This document shows, piece after piece, positions 24,648 to 33,743 of a stretch of 64,000 nucleotides of DNA; position 1 is the stretch's first letter, and each line of letters begins with the position of its first letter. Below the pieces are notes generated by a model. It was given only the letters and a program-made list of their open reading frames with translations, was not told the origin of the DNA and did no database searches. Source of the stretch: an uncultured bacterium (lineage in GTDB: Bacteria; Planctomycetota; UBA1135; GCA-002686595); NCBI GenBank assembly GCA_938075305.1, contig CALJGV010000031.1, forward strand, positions 62,001 through 126,000, in the 5' to 3' direction. A program made the position numbers and the translations under genes.

Positions 24648-25378
24648 GCGAGCCGCCCGTCGGCCCAGCGCGCGGCGGGGACGAACCCGAGCCGCTCCGC
24701 GAGGGCGAGGGAGGGCGAGTTGGTCGAGGCCACCGACCAGATCGCGGAGCGCCCCGCCCGGGCCTGCTCCAGCATGAGGGCCGCCGCGGCGCTTGCGCCG
24801 AAGCCCTCCCGGCGGAAGGGAGCCTCCGTCTCCACCGACACGTCCCAGAGCGCCTCCGTCTCCACGAACGCGTAGGCCAGGGCCACGGGCTCGCCCCCTG
24901 CCAGCGCCACCGCCGCCGCGGGCCAGGACTCCAGGGCCTCGAGCTCACGCCGCATGGCGGCGGGGAGGTCTTCTGCCAGGGCGGCACCCTCCTCCACCAG
25001 CTGGACCTCGTGACGCTCGGACAGGGCCACGAGCTCCACGGAGTTCCCTGCCCAGGAGAGCACCTCCACCCGTCCGGCGCTGCGGGCCGCTCCGGCGACA
25101 CACCATGCCTCCATCACCCCCGGCTCCGCCCGCAGCCGAAGGCGCGCTCGGTCGACGTCCGCCTCTTGGGCCGCCTCTGCCAGCCGGTCCGCGAGCCCTG
25201 GCTCCGGCTCACCGAAGCCGGCCGCGAGGTCGTGCTCCGGCGCGAGGACAAAGCCGGAGAGCGGCCGTCCCTCGCCCATCACCAGGGACGTACCGCGGCG
25301 ACGGAGCAGGCCCCGCACCTCCACGAGCGCGGGGACGTCCTCCAGGTGCGCGAGGAGGTCGGCCTTGGTGGGTTCCAT
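24644..25378 (-). CDS. GNAT-family N-acetyltransferase
   Basis: The 244-residue protein has a poorly conserved N-terminal half and a GNAT-like C-terminal domain (about 130-244). ALAYAFVETEALWDVSVETEAPFRREGFGASAAAALM gives the acceptor strand and the acetyl-CoA pyrophosphate loop (RREGFGASA standing for RxxGxG/A). SVASTNSPSLALAERLGFVPAA is the classic last helix-strand element. The substrate cannot be predicted. It converges on the amidase with a shared CTAG stop and diverges from yjbQ. Confidence 0.8.
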   Translation of the reverse strand: MEPTKADLLAHLEDVPALVEVRGLLRRRGTSLVMGEGRPLSGFVLAPEHDLAAGFGEPEPGLADRLAEAAQEADVDRARLRLRAEPGVMEAWCVAGAARSAGRVEVLSWAGNSVELVALSERHEVQLVEEGAALAEDLPAAMRRELEALESWPAAAVALAGGEPVALAYAFVETEALWDVSVETEAPFRREGFGASAAAALMLEQARAGRSAIWSVASTNSPSLALAERLGFVPAARWADGRLA

Positions 25379-25423
25379 GGGCCAGAGGGTACGGGCGCCG
25401 CGCGGTCAGGATGAAATGGTCCC

Positions 25424-25864
25424 ATGAACGTCGTGCACCACCAGGAACGCCTCGTGATCGAGACGAGGGGAAGGGGACTCACCGAGATCACGGGCCAGGT
25501 CTCGTCGGTCGTCGCCCGGTCGGGCGTGGAGACCGGGCTCGCGGTCGTCTATTGCACCCACACCTCGGCCAGCCTCGTGATCCAGGAGAACGCCGACCCC
25601 AGCGCCTCACGGGACCTGTTGGCCTGGTTCGAGCGCCTCGCGCCGGACGGGGATCCCCGCTACACCCACACGCTCGAGGGAGAAGATGACATGCCCTCAC
25701 ACCTCCGAGCGTCGGTCACGCGGACCTCGGAGACGATCCCGGTGGCAGAGGGGTGTCTCGTCAGTGGCAGCTGGCAAGGGCTCTTCCTCTTCGAGCACCG
25801 GACCGCGCCCCATGGGCGGACGCTGGTCGTCCATGTCCACGGCGAGGGCCCGGCGCCGCGCTGA
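25424..25864 (+). CDS. YjbQ/UPF0047 family protein
   Basis: The 146-residue protein spans the full UPF0047 (COG0432) family. It has the signature VYCTHTSASLVIQENADPSASRDLL, with YTHTLEGEDDMPSHLRAS in the middle and GSWQGLFLFEHRTAPHGRTLVVHV at the end. The conserved Glu, His and Asp residues cluster as in the trimeric structures of the family. Members are annotated as secondary thiamine-phosphate synthases because one can complement a thiE strain; the physiological role remains unsettled. It is a single gene, convergent with the arylsulfotransferase-like gene. Confidence 0.9.
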   Translation: MNVVHHQERLVIETRGRGLTEITGQVSSVVARSGVETGLAVVYCTHTSASLVIQENADPSASRDLLAWFERLAPDGDPRYTHTLEGEDDMPSHLRASVTRTSETIPVAEGCLVSGSWQGLFLFEHRTAPHGRTLVVHVHGEGPAPR

Positions 25865-25870
25865 GCCGCA

Positions 25871-25918
25871 GGCAAGGCCCGGCCTCGACCGTCAGCGGTC
25901 CGACGCGCCGGCCTTGCC
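25871..25918. terminator. Nested hairpin between yjbQ and the arylsulfotransferase-like gene
   Basis: Outer arms GGCAAGGCC (25871-25879) and GGCCTTGCC (25910-25918) are exact complements. Inside them GACCG-TCAG-CGGTC forms a second hairpin. It overlaps the last codons and stop of the leftward gene. Bidirectional termination is suggested by the convergent position. Confidence 0.45.
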
Positions 25919-27487
25919 CTTCACCCGTGCCAGGCCCGGGTGGTCCGCCTCGTAGCGGCTGGCCCGGAAGATCGCGTGGGAGCTCTGTGGCCCGCCGCCG
26001 CCCGGGCGGCCGCCGGGGGGACCTCCACGGGGAGGGCCACCACCTGGAGGACCACCACGGTCCGGCCGGCCCTGGGGCGGGCCGCCCTGGTTGGGCCGCT
26101 CGTCCGGTTTGAAGTCCTGCAGGTACTCCCAGACCACCCGGTGGTCCGCGGAGACCTCGAGGACGCGGCCCTCCTCCCCAAGACAGACGAGCGTGTTGCC
26201 GTTCCCGAGCCGTTGGACCCCGCTGATGTGCCCGTTGAAGATCCGCTCCTCGCCGCCGTCCCAGGTCCACGCGAGCTCGGGCTGGGCGGGGGGGCCGTCC
26301 CCGAATCCAGCGTCCTCGGTGAAGGGGATGGTGAACACGTCCGCGCTGGAGCGATCGCCGCCCGGCCGGCCGCTGCCGTTGTTGAACACGGAGAGCATGA
26401 TGGCGCCCGCCGCGGGGAGGAACTGCGGGTCGTGCTGGTGAAACAGGACCTGCTCCCCCTCCGCCCCCCAGGACGCGGGGCGTCCGAACCGATGGAGCAG
26501 GTCGCCGCCGCGGCCGCGTCGGCCGCCCTCGCCCGTGCGCGCCTCGTCGGTGGTGGTGGAGTGGTCGATGAACCAGACCTCGCTCGCCGAGCGGACGCTG
26601 ATGGCGATCAGGTCGGTGGCGGGGTCGTAGTCGATGCCGTTGGTGTGCATCCAGTCGGAGCCGCCGCCGCGGCCTCCGCGGCCGCCGCGGCCGCGCCGCC
26701 CCCGACGGGGCTCGTCGTCCCCGCCGCCGTACCCCAGCCCACGCAATCGCTCCTGCTCGGCGGCCTCGCGCTCGAGCTCGGCCGCCGACCTGGGTCGCTC
26801 CCGGCGGTCGAAGTTCACGTTGATCCGGTGCGGGTGGGCCGCGGGGTCGCCGTAGTTGGGCTTCTCCCGATCACGGTCCTGGATGAGGTGGTCCCACGCG
26901 TGCCACTCCCAGACCACCTCCGCCTCGGACGCGCCGACGGGCTTCAGCTCCAGGATCGCGTCCGGCCAGATCCCGCGGTCGCCGATGCTGCCGGCGTCCC
27001 GACCAGCGGCGATGGCGTCCTCGGTGGAGACGCCCTCCCAGACGATGGCGAGCACGTTTCCGTTGGGCAGCGGCTCGATGTCGTGGTGCTGGCGGCGGCG
27101 GCTGTTGGCCAGCTGGTGGTCCCACATGAGCTCCCCGTCCCAACCGATCCGCTGGATCCTGCCCCCCTCGCCGCCGCCGCGGTAGGGCGCGTTGCCCGCG
27201 TCCTTGCCGCAGCGGAGCAGCGAACCGTCCCCCATCAGGTAGGCCGAGTTGCCCGGCGTCCACTCACTGGGCCAGGAGTGGAGGGTCTCGCCCGCGGCGT
27301 CCACCAGGTAGGTGGTCCGGGACCGGAGCGGCGCCACCAGGGTCGCGCCATCGCCGGCTCCCCCGAGGGCGCGGCGCACTCCGCGGTCCGGCTCCGGAGG
27401 GGGCCCGGGGCGGGCGCCCTCCTGGGCGCTGGACGTGGGGACGAGGAGGCTGGCGGCGAGGACGGCGAAGAGCTTGAGCGGCGACAT
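25892..27487 (-). CDS. Arylsulfotransferase-like exported beta-propeller protein with Gly/Pro-rich segments
   Basis: The 531-residue precursor has a signal peptide (1-21, SSAQ). The body resembles the arylsulfotransferase (ASST) beta-propeller family seen in planctomycetes: TYLVDAAGETLHSW, NSAYLMGDGSLLRCG, QHHDIEPLPNGNVLAIVWEG, WEWHAWDHLIQD, DWMHTNGIDYDP and LVCLGEEGRVLEVSADHRVVWEY. Two unusual low-complexity stretches interrupt it. An Arg/Gly-rich loop of about 25 residues sits just before the DWMHTNG motif. A Gly/Pro/Arg repeat of about 45 residues sits near the C-terminus. Sulfotransfer is not certain, because many family members are uncharacterised. It is last in a leftward run after a proline iminopeptidase-like gene. 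Confidence 0.8.
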   Translation of the reverse strand: MSPLKLFAVLAASLLVPTSSAQEGARPGPPPEPDRGVRRALGGAGDGATLVAPLRSRTTYLVDAAGETLHSWPSEWTPGNSAYLMGDGSLLRCGKDAGNAPYRGGGEGGRIQRIGWDGELMWDHQLANSRRRQHHDIEPLPNGNVLAIVWEGVSTEDAIAAGRDAGSIGDRGIWPDAILELKPVGASEAEVVWEWHAWDHLIQDRDREKPNYGDPAAHPHRINVNFDRRERPRSAAELEREAAEQERLRGLGYGGGDDEPRRGRRGRGGRGGRGGGSDWMHTNGIDYDPATDLIAISVRSASEVWFIDHSTTTDEARTGEGGRRGRGGDLLHRFGRPASWGAEGEQVLFHQHDPQFLPAAGAIMLSVFNNGSGRPGGDRSSADVFTIPFTEDAGFGDGPPAQPELAWTWDGGEERIFNGHISGVQRLGNGNTLVCLGEEGRVLEVSADHRVVWEYLQDFKPDERPNQGGPPQGRPDRGGPPGGGPPRGGPPGGRPGGGGPQSSHAIFRASRYEADHPGLARVKGKAGASDR

Positions 27488-27566
27488 GCCACCGAGGCTA
27501 GACGGCTGAGCGCCGTCCTGCCCGGGCCTCCTCAGGGTCGCTTCATCGACCGGCCCCGGGCGTCCT

Positions 27567-28826
27567 TCAGAGCCGGGCGTGGAGCTTCTCGAAGACGTTG
27601 GCGCCGTCCGCCCGCAGCCCGTCATGCTCGTGCTCGTTCGTGATCCAGGGGTCGAGCCCATTGATCCGGCCCGCGGTCTCGATGGAGAGGTCGGCGGGCA
27701 CGAACATATCGTCGTGGTAGACAAGGGCCGCCACCGGGACCTTGTTCCGCCCGAGGGCCTCGGGGTCGTAGAGCGCGGGCCAGTCCGACCTCTCGGCGAG
27801 CCGCTCCCCCACCCCCCGGAGGCTCTGCAGGGCGCCGAACTGCTCGAGGAACCAGGGGTACACCATCTCGCCGGTGAACAGCGGCGCCTGGCTCGCGGCG
27901 GCGGGATCGAACTCGGGGAACTCCTCGCGCACGCGGTGAGCGGCCCACGCGGTGGCGCCGCCCTGGGCGTAGCACGCCTCGTGGAGGATGGCGTAGAAGG
28001 GGTTCGTGTCGAAGGACTGCAGGCCCTCGACCCCCCGCAGGAACGAGCGCGAGAGCGAGTCGGTCCCCGGCACGAAGGCACGCTCGAAGAGGTAGTGCAG
28101 CTGGGCGGCGCCGTAGGAGAAGCCGAGCTGGCTGCCCACCAGCTGGAGGCGCTCGGGGCTGAGCGCGTCCCCGCAGGGGAGGGTCACGTCCCCGCGCTCG
28201 AGCCGCTCGAAGACGGCGCGCGCTCGGCCCTCCAGCTCCGGGAAGCGCTCGAAGAGCTGCTGGTTCTTCGTCCGCGTGAGGGGATAGGTGCGCCGATAGA
28301 CGTCCTCCGCTCCGTTGTCCAGGCCCGGCAGGCCGCCGGTGATCATGACGCCCGCGAGCCCGTCGGGAGCAGCGGAGAGGTAGTGCACCGCGCAGAAGCC
28401 GCCGAAGCTCTGCCCGAGCACGGTCCAGCGCTCGATGCCGAGCTGACGGCGGATCGCCTCGCAGTCGCGCACGATCGCGTCCGCGCGGAAGCGCGAGAGA
28501 TGCTCCGCTTGCGCCTCGGCGTCCCCGAGCGCGGTGATGTTCTCCGCTGTCTGCGGCGTGCTCCGCCCCGTCCCCCGCTGGTCCAGCAGCAGGACCCGGT
28601 AGCGCTCGACCGCCTTGCTCAACCACCCGCCCGAGGCCAGGGGACGCGGGCTCTCGAAGCCCGGCCCCCCCTGGAGGAAGACGAGCCAGGGCCGGTCCCG
28701 GTGCGCCCCGTCCCCCGAGTGGACCTCGCGGCCGAAGACCTCGATCGCGCCGCCCGCGGGGTCGTCGTGATCCAGGGGGACCCGGAAGAAGTGGTCCTCG
28801 AAGTGGAAGCCGGGGATGCGATACAT
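27567..28826 (-). CDS. Proline iminopeptidase-like alpha/beta hydrolase (S33)
   Basis: The 419-residue cytosolic protein has the S33 landmarks: LQGGPGFESPRP (51-62) at the oxyanion hole, LLDQRGTGRS (80-89), and the nucleophile Ser140 in VLGQSFGGF. A late ITNEHEHDGLRADG segment gives the likely catalytic His, with Asp in YHDDMFVPADL. It is longer than the monomeric Pip enzyme (about 310) and matches the larger form (about 420-430 residues), with a big helical cap domain. It would release N-terminal proline from peptides. It follows the class V aminotransferase by 56 bases. Confidence 0.88.
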   Translation of the reverse strand: MYRIPGFHFEDHFFRVPLDHDDPAGGAIEVFGREVHSGDGAHRDRPWLVFLQGGPGFESPRPLASGGWLSKAVERYRVLLLDQRGTGRSTPQTAENITALGDAEAQAEHLSRFRADAIVRDCEAIRRQLGIERWTVLGQSFGGFCAVHYLSAAPDGLAGVMITGGLPGLDNGAEDVYRRTYPLTRTKNQQLFERFPELEGRARAVFERLERGDVTLPCGDALSPERLQLVGSQLGFSYGAAQLHYLFERAFVPGTDSLSRSFLRGVEGLQSFDTNPFYAILHEACYAQGGATAWAAHRVREEFPEFDPAAASQAPLFTGEMVYPWFLEQFGALQSLRGVGERLAERSDWPALYDPEALGRNKVPVAALVYHDDMFVPADLSIETAGRINGLDPWITNEHEHDGLRADGANVFEKLHARL

Positions 28827-28882
28827 GGGAGGGCCGGCCCGCCATCGGGCCGCAGGGCAACATTATGACCTTCCGGGCCCCT

Positions 28883-30082
28883 TCAGGCCCGACAAGCCTC
28901 TCCCTCTGCCACGAGGCTCGCCGCGAGACGCTCGTAGTCTTCGCGGTCGTTGTAGACCTGGGCCGAGATCCGGACCCACCGTCGCCCCTTGGCGGGCCAA
29001 TGCATGATCGGCACCTCCACCCGGTGCCGCTCGAAGAGGGCGAGCTGCAACGGATCCACGCGCCCGCTGGGCGGCGCGTCGGAGGGGGAGGCGGGGAGCG
29101 GGAGGGTCACCAGGGAGCCGATCATGGCGTCCGGCGCCGGCGGCCGGACCCCGAGGGCCTCACAGAGGATCCCCCGGCCCTCCAGGACCAGAGCCCGGTT
29201 GTGGGCCCGCACGGCGTCGAGGCCCCCGGGCAGAACGCCCTCCAGGAAGTCGATGGCCGCGGGGACGGCGAGCAGCGGAGAGGGGTCGAAGGTCCCCGTC
29301 CAGTCGAACTCAGCGATGAAGCGTGATCGACCCGGGGCGGGGGTGTTCGCCGCGTGGCTGATGACGCAGGGGCGGACCGACTCCTGGAGCTCGGAGCGGA
29401 CGTGGAGGAAGCCCGAGACCTTGGGGCCGCACAGCCACTTGTGCAGGTTGCCCGTGGTGTAGTCCGCCCCGACCCGACCCAGGTCCATGGGGAGCATCCC
29501 GGGCCCGTGGGCCGCGTCCACCAGGGTCCGGATGCCCCGGTCGCGGGCGGCCTGGACGATCTCCTCTACGGGCAGGATCAGGCCGGTCGGGCTCGTGACG
29601 TGGTCCACCAGTACCAGGCGGGTCCGGTCGCAGCAGGCCGCGGCCACCGCCGCCGCCGCCTCGGCCGGATCGGAGAGGGGGAAGGGGATGTCAGCAACGA
29701 CGACCTCGGCCCCCGCCTGCTCCGCCACGTAGCGCGCGGCGTTGTTGCAGGCGTTGTACCCGTGGCTCGTGATGACGATCCGGTCGCCGGCCTCGAGCGG
29801 GAACGAGCGCAGCACGGCGTTGACGCCGTCGGTGGCGTTTCGAACGAAGGCGAGGTCCTCGGACGTGCAGCCAAGGAAGGCGGCGAGCCTGTCCCGCACC
29901 GCGTCCAGCTTCCCGTAGAGGCTGCGCTCCGGGGCGAGGTAGTGGATCGGGTCGCGCTCCTGGGCGTCCTGCTCCCGCCGTTGGGCCTCGAGCACAACGC
30001 GGGGCGCCGCGCCGAAGGAGCCGTGGTTCAGGAAGGCGACGTCGGGGTCGAGGCCCCAGTGTTGGGCGAGCTGCTGGTTCAT
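28883..30082 (-). CDS. Class V aminotransferase (isopenicillin N epimerase-like)
   Basis: The 399-residue PLP enzyme has LNHGSFGAAPRVV at 18-30, the hallmark of the IPN epimerase/CefD-like subgroup. RNATDGVNAV (81-90) binds the cofactor phosphate, VDAAHGPGMLP carries Asp189, and the PLP lysine is Lys215 in GNLHKWLCGPK. It lacks the catalytic Cys loop of NifS/SufS desulfurases, so a desulfurase role is unlikely. The substrate is unknown, and true epimerase activity is not implied by this subgroup name. The start at 30082 overlaps the upstream gene's stop by 4 bases (ATGA). Confidence 0.88.
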   Translation of the reverse strand: MNQQLAQHWGLDPDVAFLNHGSFGAAPRVVLEAQRREQDAQERDPIHYLAPERSLYGKLDAVRDRLAAFLGCTSEDLAFVRNATDGVNAVLRSFPLEAGDRIVITSHGYNACNNAARYVAEQAGAEVVVADIPFPLSDPAEAAAAVAAACCDRTRLVLVDHVTSPTGLILPVEEIVQAARDRGIRTLVDAAHGPGMLPMDLGRVGADYTTGNLHKWLCGPKVSGFLHVRSELQESVRPCVISHAANTPAPGRSRFIAEFDWTGTFDPSPLLAVPAAIDFLEGVLPGGLDAVRAHNRALVLEGRGILCEALGVRPPAPDAMIGSLVTLPLPASPSDAPPSGRVDPLQLALFERHRVEVPIMHWPAKGRRWVRISAQVYNDREDYERLAASLVAEGEACRA

Positions 30083-30870
30083 CGGGGCCAGGAGAGGTGG
30101 GCGATCAGGGGCACGTGGTCGGAACAACGGTAGGGCTCCATCCACGCGGCGTGGACGGGGACGAGCCCCCGCACGAAGAGGCGGTCCAGGTGTAGACGCG
30201 GGTCCAGCCCGAGGGTCTCACGGGCCCTTCGAACGGGCAGGCGGCCCTTCGTTCCCCCCGGGAAGTCCGGGGCGACCTCCACCAGGTCGAGGGCGTGGGC
30301 GAGGTCGCGGACGGCCCCCATGCGGCGGTCGTTCCAGGTGTTGAAATCCCCGGCGACGACCACCGGACCGCTGAGGTGGGCCACCCGATCGCGGAGGTCC
30401 TCGAGCTGCCGCGACAGCTGGCGTCCGGTGGGGTCGAAGTTGAGCCCGTGGACATTGACGAGGCACAGCTCACGCCCGTCGCTCAGGGGAAGCTGGGAGA
30501 TCAGGGCCGCCTTCGGCGTCAGGAGCCGGAGCTCGCGCTCGGAGGAGCGCACCCTGTGGGCCGTCCGGACCGCTCCGCGAGCGACGGTCATCACCCCCTC
30601 CTTCGGCCCCGCCAGGCCCCTTCGGAAGCTGGCGGCGTGGTGGCCCGCGAACCCTGCCGGCAGCGGGAGGTCGGGGCGAGCCTCCTGCAGCGCCAGCACG
30701 TGGGGCGCGCGCTCCTCCACCAGGCGCCCCAGCTCCGCGGCGAGGCCGGGGTCCAGGGCCTTGTGGATGTTCCACGAGACCACGCGCAGGTCCTCGTCCG
30801 TGCGGAGGAGCGGCCCGGCGCCGCCCGCCTGGGGACCGACCGGCGTCGCGTCGGCCTCACCCGGCATCAC
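30079..30870 (-). CDS. Endonuclease/exonuclease/phosphatase family protein
   Basis: The 263-residue protein has the EEP fold motifs: VVSWNIHKALDP near 30-41, LALQEARPDLPLP, NVHGLNFDPTGR, VVVAGDFNTWNDRR, LDRLFVRGL and CSDHVPLIAHL at the end. These give the metal-binding Glu, Asp/Asn pair and catalytic His of the DNase I/sphingomyelinase/Mg-phosphatase superfamily. No signal peptide is seen, so it should be cytosolic. A DNA repair, phosphodiesterase or lipid role cannot be separated by motif. The GTG start at 30870 overlaps the topA stop in GTGA, and its own stop overlaps the aminotransferase start. Confidence 0.88.
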   Translation of the reverse strand: MMPGEADATPVGPQAGGAGPLLRTDEDLRVVSWNIHKALDPGLAAELGRLVEERAPHVLALQEARPDLPLPAGFAGHHAASFRRGLAGPKEGVMTVARGAVRTAHRVRSSERELRLLTPKAALISQLPLSDGRELCLVNVHGLNFDPTGRQLSRQLEDLRDRVAHLSGPVVVAGDFNTWNDRRMGAVRDLAHALDLVEVAPDFPGGTKGRLPVRRARETLGLDPRLHLDRLFVRGLVPVHAAWMEPYRCSDHVPLIAHLSWPR

Positions 30871-33623
30871 GACTCGTCTGCGGCTCCCTCTTCGGCGTCG
30901 CTGGCGCTCGCGGCCTTCTTGCGCGTGGGGGCCTTCTTGGACGCCTTCTTCTTCGAGGTCGACTTCTTGGCGGCCTTCTTCTTGCTTGTCTTCTTCTTGG
31001 CGGCCTTCTTCGCCGCCTTCTTCTTGGTCTTCTTCTTCTTGCCCTTCTTCTCGCGCTGCACCGCGAGCAGCTCGAGGGCTTGGTCCACCGTCAGCGACTC
31101 GGGGTTCTCCATGTCGCGCGGCAGGGAGGCGTTGACCTCGCCGTCGCTCACATAGGGGCCGTAGCGGCCCTTCAGCAGCTTGATCGAGGCGCCGTCGAGG
31201 GCCTCGACGTTCTCGAAGACCTTGATGGGCTCGGGCGTGGAGCGGCCCCGCCCCTTCTTCTCCTGCGCGAGGAGCGCGAGGGCCCGCTCGTTGGTGATCG
31301 TGAGGAGGTGGTCGTCGGCCTCCAGGCTCCGAGTGTCAGCCCCTCGCTTGATGTAGGGGCCGTACCGGCCGTTGTAGGCGAGGATCTCGACCCCTTCCGC
31401 GTCTGTGCCGAGGTTCCGCGGCAGCGAAGCAAGGGCGATGGCCACCTCGAGGTCCACGTCCTCGACCGTCATTCCCTTTAGGAGCGAGACCATCTTGGGC
31501 TTCTCCTTCTTGTCCTCGGTCTGGTCACCCAGCTGGACGTAGGGCCCGTAGCGACCGGTCTTGATGTAGATCGGGAGGCTGCTCTCGGGGTGGTGGCCGA
31601 TGGGCTCGTCCCCCTTGGCCTTGGCCGCGAGGATCTTCTCCGCGAACTCGACCGTGACCTCGTCCGGCGCGGTCTCGTCCGGCAGCGGCGCCGTGGTCTC
31701 GCCGCGCTGGAGGAAGGGTCCGTAGCGGCCGACGCGCACGATGACGTCCTCGCCATCGGCGTTCTTGCCGATAGCGATGGAGCACACGGTGCGGGGGTCG
31801 ATGTCCTCGGCCTTCTCCTCGAGCATCGGGCGCAGCCCCGGGGAGACGTCGAGCCCGCTCTCGTAGAACTTCTTCAGGTACGGAAGCATCTCGTCCTCGC
31901 CGCGGGAGATCGCGTCGAGAGACGCCTCCATGGAGGCCGTGAAGCTGGGGTCGATGAGGTGCCCCATGTGCTGCTCCATCAGCGACACCACGGCGAAGGC
32001 CGTGAACGTGGGGACCAGGGCCGAGCCCTTCTTGAACGTGTAGTCCCTCCGCAGGATCGTGTCGATGATCGACGCGTAGGTACTCGGTCGGCCGATCCCC
32101 TCCTCCTCGAGCATCTTCACCAGCGTCGCCTCGGTGAGCCGCGCGGGGGGCGAGGTGTGGTGCTCCTCCGCCGAGATCTCGGAGCCCTTGGCGGTATCGC
32201 CTTGGGCCACGGGGGGCAGGACCGTCTCGCGCTCGGCGAGGGCCGAGTCGGGGTCGTCGGCGCCCTCGACGTAGGCACGCAGGAAACCGGGGAAGTCGAT
32301 GACGTTGCCGTTCGCCTGGAAGACCGCCTGAACGGAGCCGTCGGCCTCACCGACCTTGAGCACCATGCGGCGCCCCTTGGCGTCCTTCATCTGGCAGGCG
32401 AGCGTGCGCTTCCAGACCAAGTCGTAGACCTTCGCCTCGTCCTCCCCGAGCACCTTGCGGATCTCGGAGGTCGGCACGATCTTGTCGCCCGCCGGGCGGA
32501 TGGCCTCGTGGGCCTCCTGGGCGTTCTGGACCTTGCCCTTGAAGGCGCGCGGCTTGTCCGGGAGGAATTCGGAGCCGTAGGTCGACTCGACCGCCTCCCG
32601 GGTCAGCTCGATGGCGAGGCTCGAGAGCGTCACCGAGTCGGTCCGCATGTAGGTGATGAAGCCGTTCTCGTACAGCCGCTGGGCGGCCCGCATGGTGCGC
32701 TTGGCGTCGAAGCGCAGCTTGCGGTTGCCCTCCTGCTGGAGGGTGGAAGTCGTGAAGGGCGGCGAGGGGGTCCGGGTGAAGGGCTTCTCCTCCGCGGACA
32801 AGATCTTGAACTCCCCGGACTCCATCTTCGCCTGGAGCGCCTTGGCGTCCTCCGCGTTCAGGAGCTCCACGTCGTCTCGCTTCAGCTTGCCGGTGTCCGG
32901 GTCGAAGTCTTTGCCGATTGCGATGCGCTTGCCGCCGAGCGAGGTGAGGCGCGCCTCGAAGTCCTTGCCCTCACCGTCGCCGCTCGTGGCGGTGAAGCGA
33001 GCGGTCAGGTCCCAGTACTCCGCATCCACGAACCGCATGCGCGCACGCTCGCGGTCCACGATGATCTTGGTCGCCACGCTCTGGACCCGCCCGGCGGAGA
33101 GCCGCGGCTTGATCTTGCGCCAGAGGATCGGCGAGACCTCGTAGCCATAGAGTCGGTCCAGGATGCGCCGGCTCTCCTGAGCCTCGACCATGTCCTTGTC
33201 GATCTCGCGCGTGTCCTCGAGCGCCTCGAGCACGGCGCCCTTGGTGATCTCGTGGAACACCATGCGCTCGTAGGGGACCTTCAACCCGAGCACTTCGACG
33301 AGGTGCCAGGAGATGGCCTCCCCCTCGCGGTCTTCATCAGTCGCCAGCAGAACGCGGTCCACGTCGGCGAGCATCGCCTTCAGCTCGGAGATCTTCTTCT
33401 TCTTCGCCGGCTGAACGATGTACAGCGGCTCGAAGTCGTTCTCGACGTTGACGCCCAGCCGGGCCCACTTCTCCTTCTTGAACTTGGCGGGGATCTCCGC
33501 CGCGTTCGCCGGGAGGTCGCGGATGTGCCCCACGCTCGACTCGACGATGAAGTCCTTACCCAGGAACTTCTTGAGGGTCTTCGCCTTGGTGGGCGACTCG
33601 ACGATGACGAGGGTCTTGGACAT
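30867..33623 (-). CDS. topA: DNA topoisomerase I (type IA) with GRYGPY repeats and Lys-rich tail
   Basis: TopA relaxes negative supercoils. The 918-residue protein has the Toprim domain with Glu9 in VESPTKAKT and the acidic triad in DEDREGE (96-102). The catalytic tyrosine is Tyr325 in GFITYMRTDS. Instead of C4 zinc ribbons, the C-terminal third carries at least four repeats built on GRYGPY/F (VGRYGPFLQRG, TGRYGPYVQLG, NGRYGPYIKRG, KGRYGPYVSDG), as in actinobacterial-type enzymes. The last 60 residues are an extreme Lys/Ala/Ser tail, then an acidic end. Such tails aid DNA binding and processive relaxation in other bacteria. It heads a leftward run of genes; a TATATA patch lies about 75 bases upstream. 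Confidence 0.97.
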   Translation of the reverse strand: MSKTLVIVESPTKAKTLKKFLGKDFIVESSVGHIRDLPANAAEIPAKFKKEKWARLGVNVENDFEPLYIVQPAKKKKISELKAMLADVDRVLLATDEDREGEAISWHLVEVLGLKVPYERMVFHEITKGAVLEALEDTREIDKDMVEAQESRRILDRLYGYEVSPILWRKIKPRLSAGRVQSVATKIIVDRERARMRFVDAEYWDLTARFTATSGDGEGKDFEARLTSLGGKRIAIGKDFDPDTGKLKRDDVELLNAEDAKALQAKMESGEFKILSAEEKPFTRTPSPPFTTSTLQQEGNRKLRFDAKRTMRAAQRLYENGFITYMRTDSVTLSSLAIELTREAVESTYGSEFLPDKPRAFKGKVQNAQEAHEAIRPAGDKIVPTSEIRKVLGEDEAKVYDLVWKRTLACQMKDAKGRRMVLKVGEADGSVQAVFQANGNVIDFPGFLRAYVEGADDPDSALAERETVLPPVAQGDTAKGSEISAEEHHTSPPARLTEATLVKMLEEEGIGRPSTYASIIDTILRRDYTFKKGSALVPTFTAFAVVSLMEQHMGHLIDPSFTASMEASLDAISRGEDEMLPYLKKFYESGLDVSPGLRPMLEEKAEDIDPRTVCSIAIGKNADGEDVIVRVGRYGPFLQRGETTAPLPDETAPDEVTVEFAEKILAAKAKGDEPIGHHPESSLPIYIKTGRYGPYVQLGDQTEDKKEKPKMVSLLKGMTVEDVDLEVAIALASLPRNLGTDAEGVEILAYNGRYGPYIKRGADTRSLEADDHLLTITNERALALLAQEKKGRGRSTPEPIKVFENVEALDGASIKLLKGRYGPYVSDGEVNASLPRDMENPESLTVDQALELLAVQREKKGKKKKTKKKAAKKAAKKKTSKKKAAKKSTSKKKASKKAPTRKKAASASDAEEGAADES

Positions 33624-33696
33624 TGGTGGGGAGAGTGATCCCTGGGCTCTGGACCCGGAATGGATCGGTAGCTGGGGAGGGGCGGCGCTTGGCGTC

Positions 33697-33702
33697 TATA
33701 TA
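33697..33702 (-). promoter_or_regulatory. Possible -10 element for topA
   Basis: TATATA is the only strongly AT-rich hexamer in the divergent region and lies about 75 bases ahead of the topA start. A matching -35 element is not evident, so the call is weak. Confidence 0.3.
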
Positions 33703-33718
33703 CACGAACCTGGGGGGC

Positions 33719-33743
33719 GCCCCTTTCGACTGGCGTAAGGGGC
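33719..33743 (+). repeat. Hairpin upstream of folE2
   Basis: The arms GCCCCTT and AAGGGGC are exact complements around an 11-base loop, and the stem can extend by four G-C pairs with one bulged C. It lies in the leader or promoter region of folE2, more than 200 bases before the start. Confidence 0.4.

Noticed and set aside
30903..31060. Frameshift or repeat artefact at the end of topA
   Set aside because: The AAG-rich repeat stays in frame, ends in an acidic segment and overlaps the next gene in GTGA, all expected of a genuine basic tail.
31590..33638. Open frame opposite topA
   Set aside because: A shadow of the topA codons, with no recognisable protein features.
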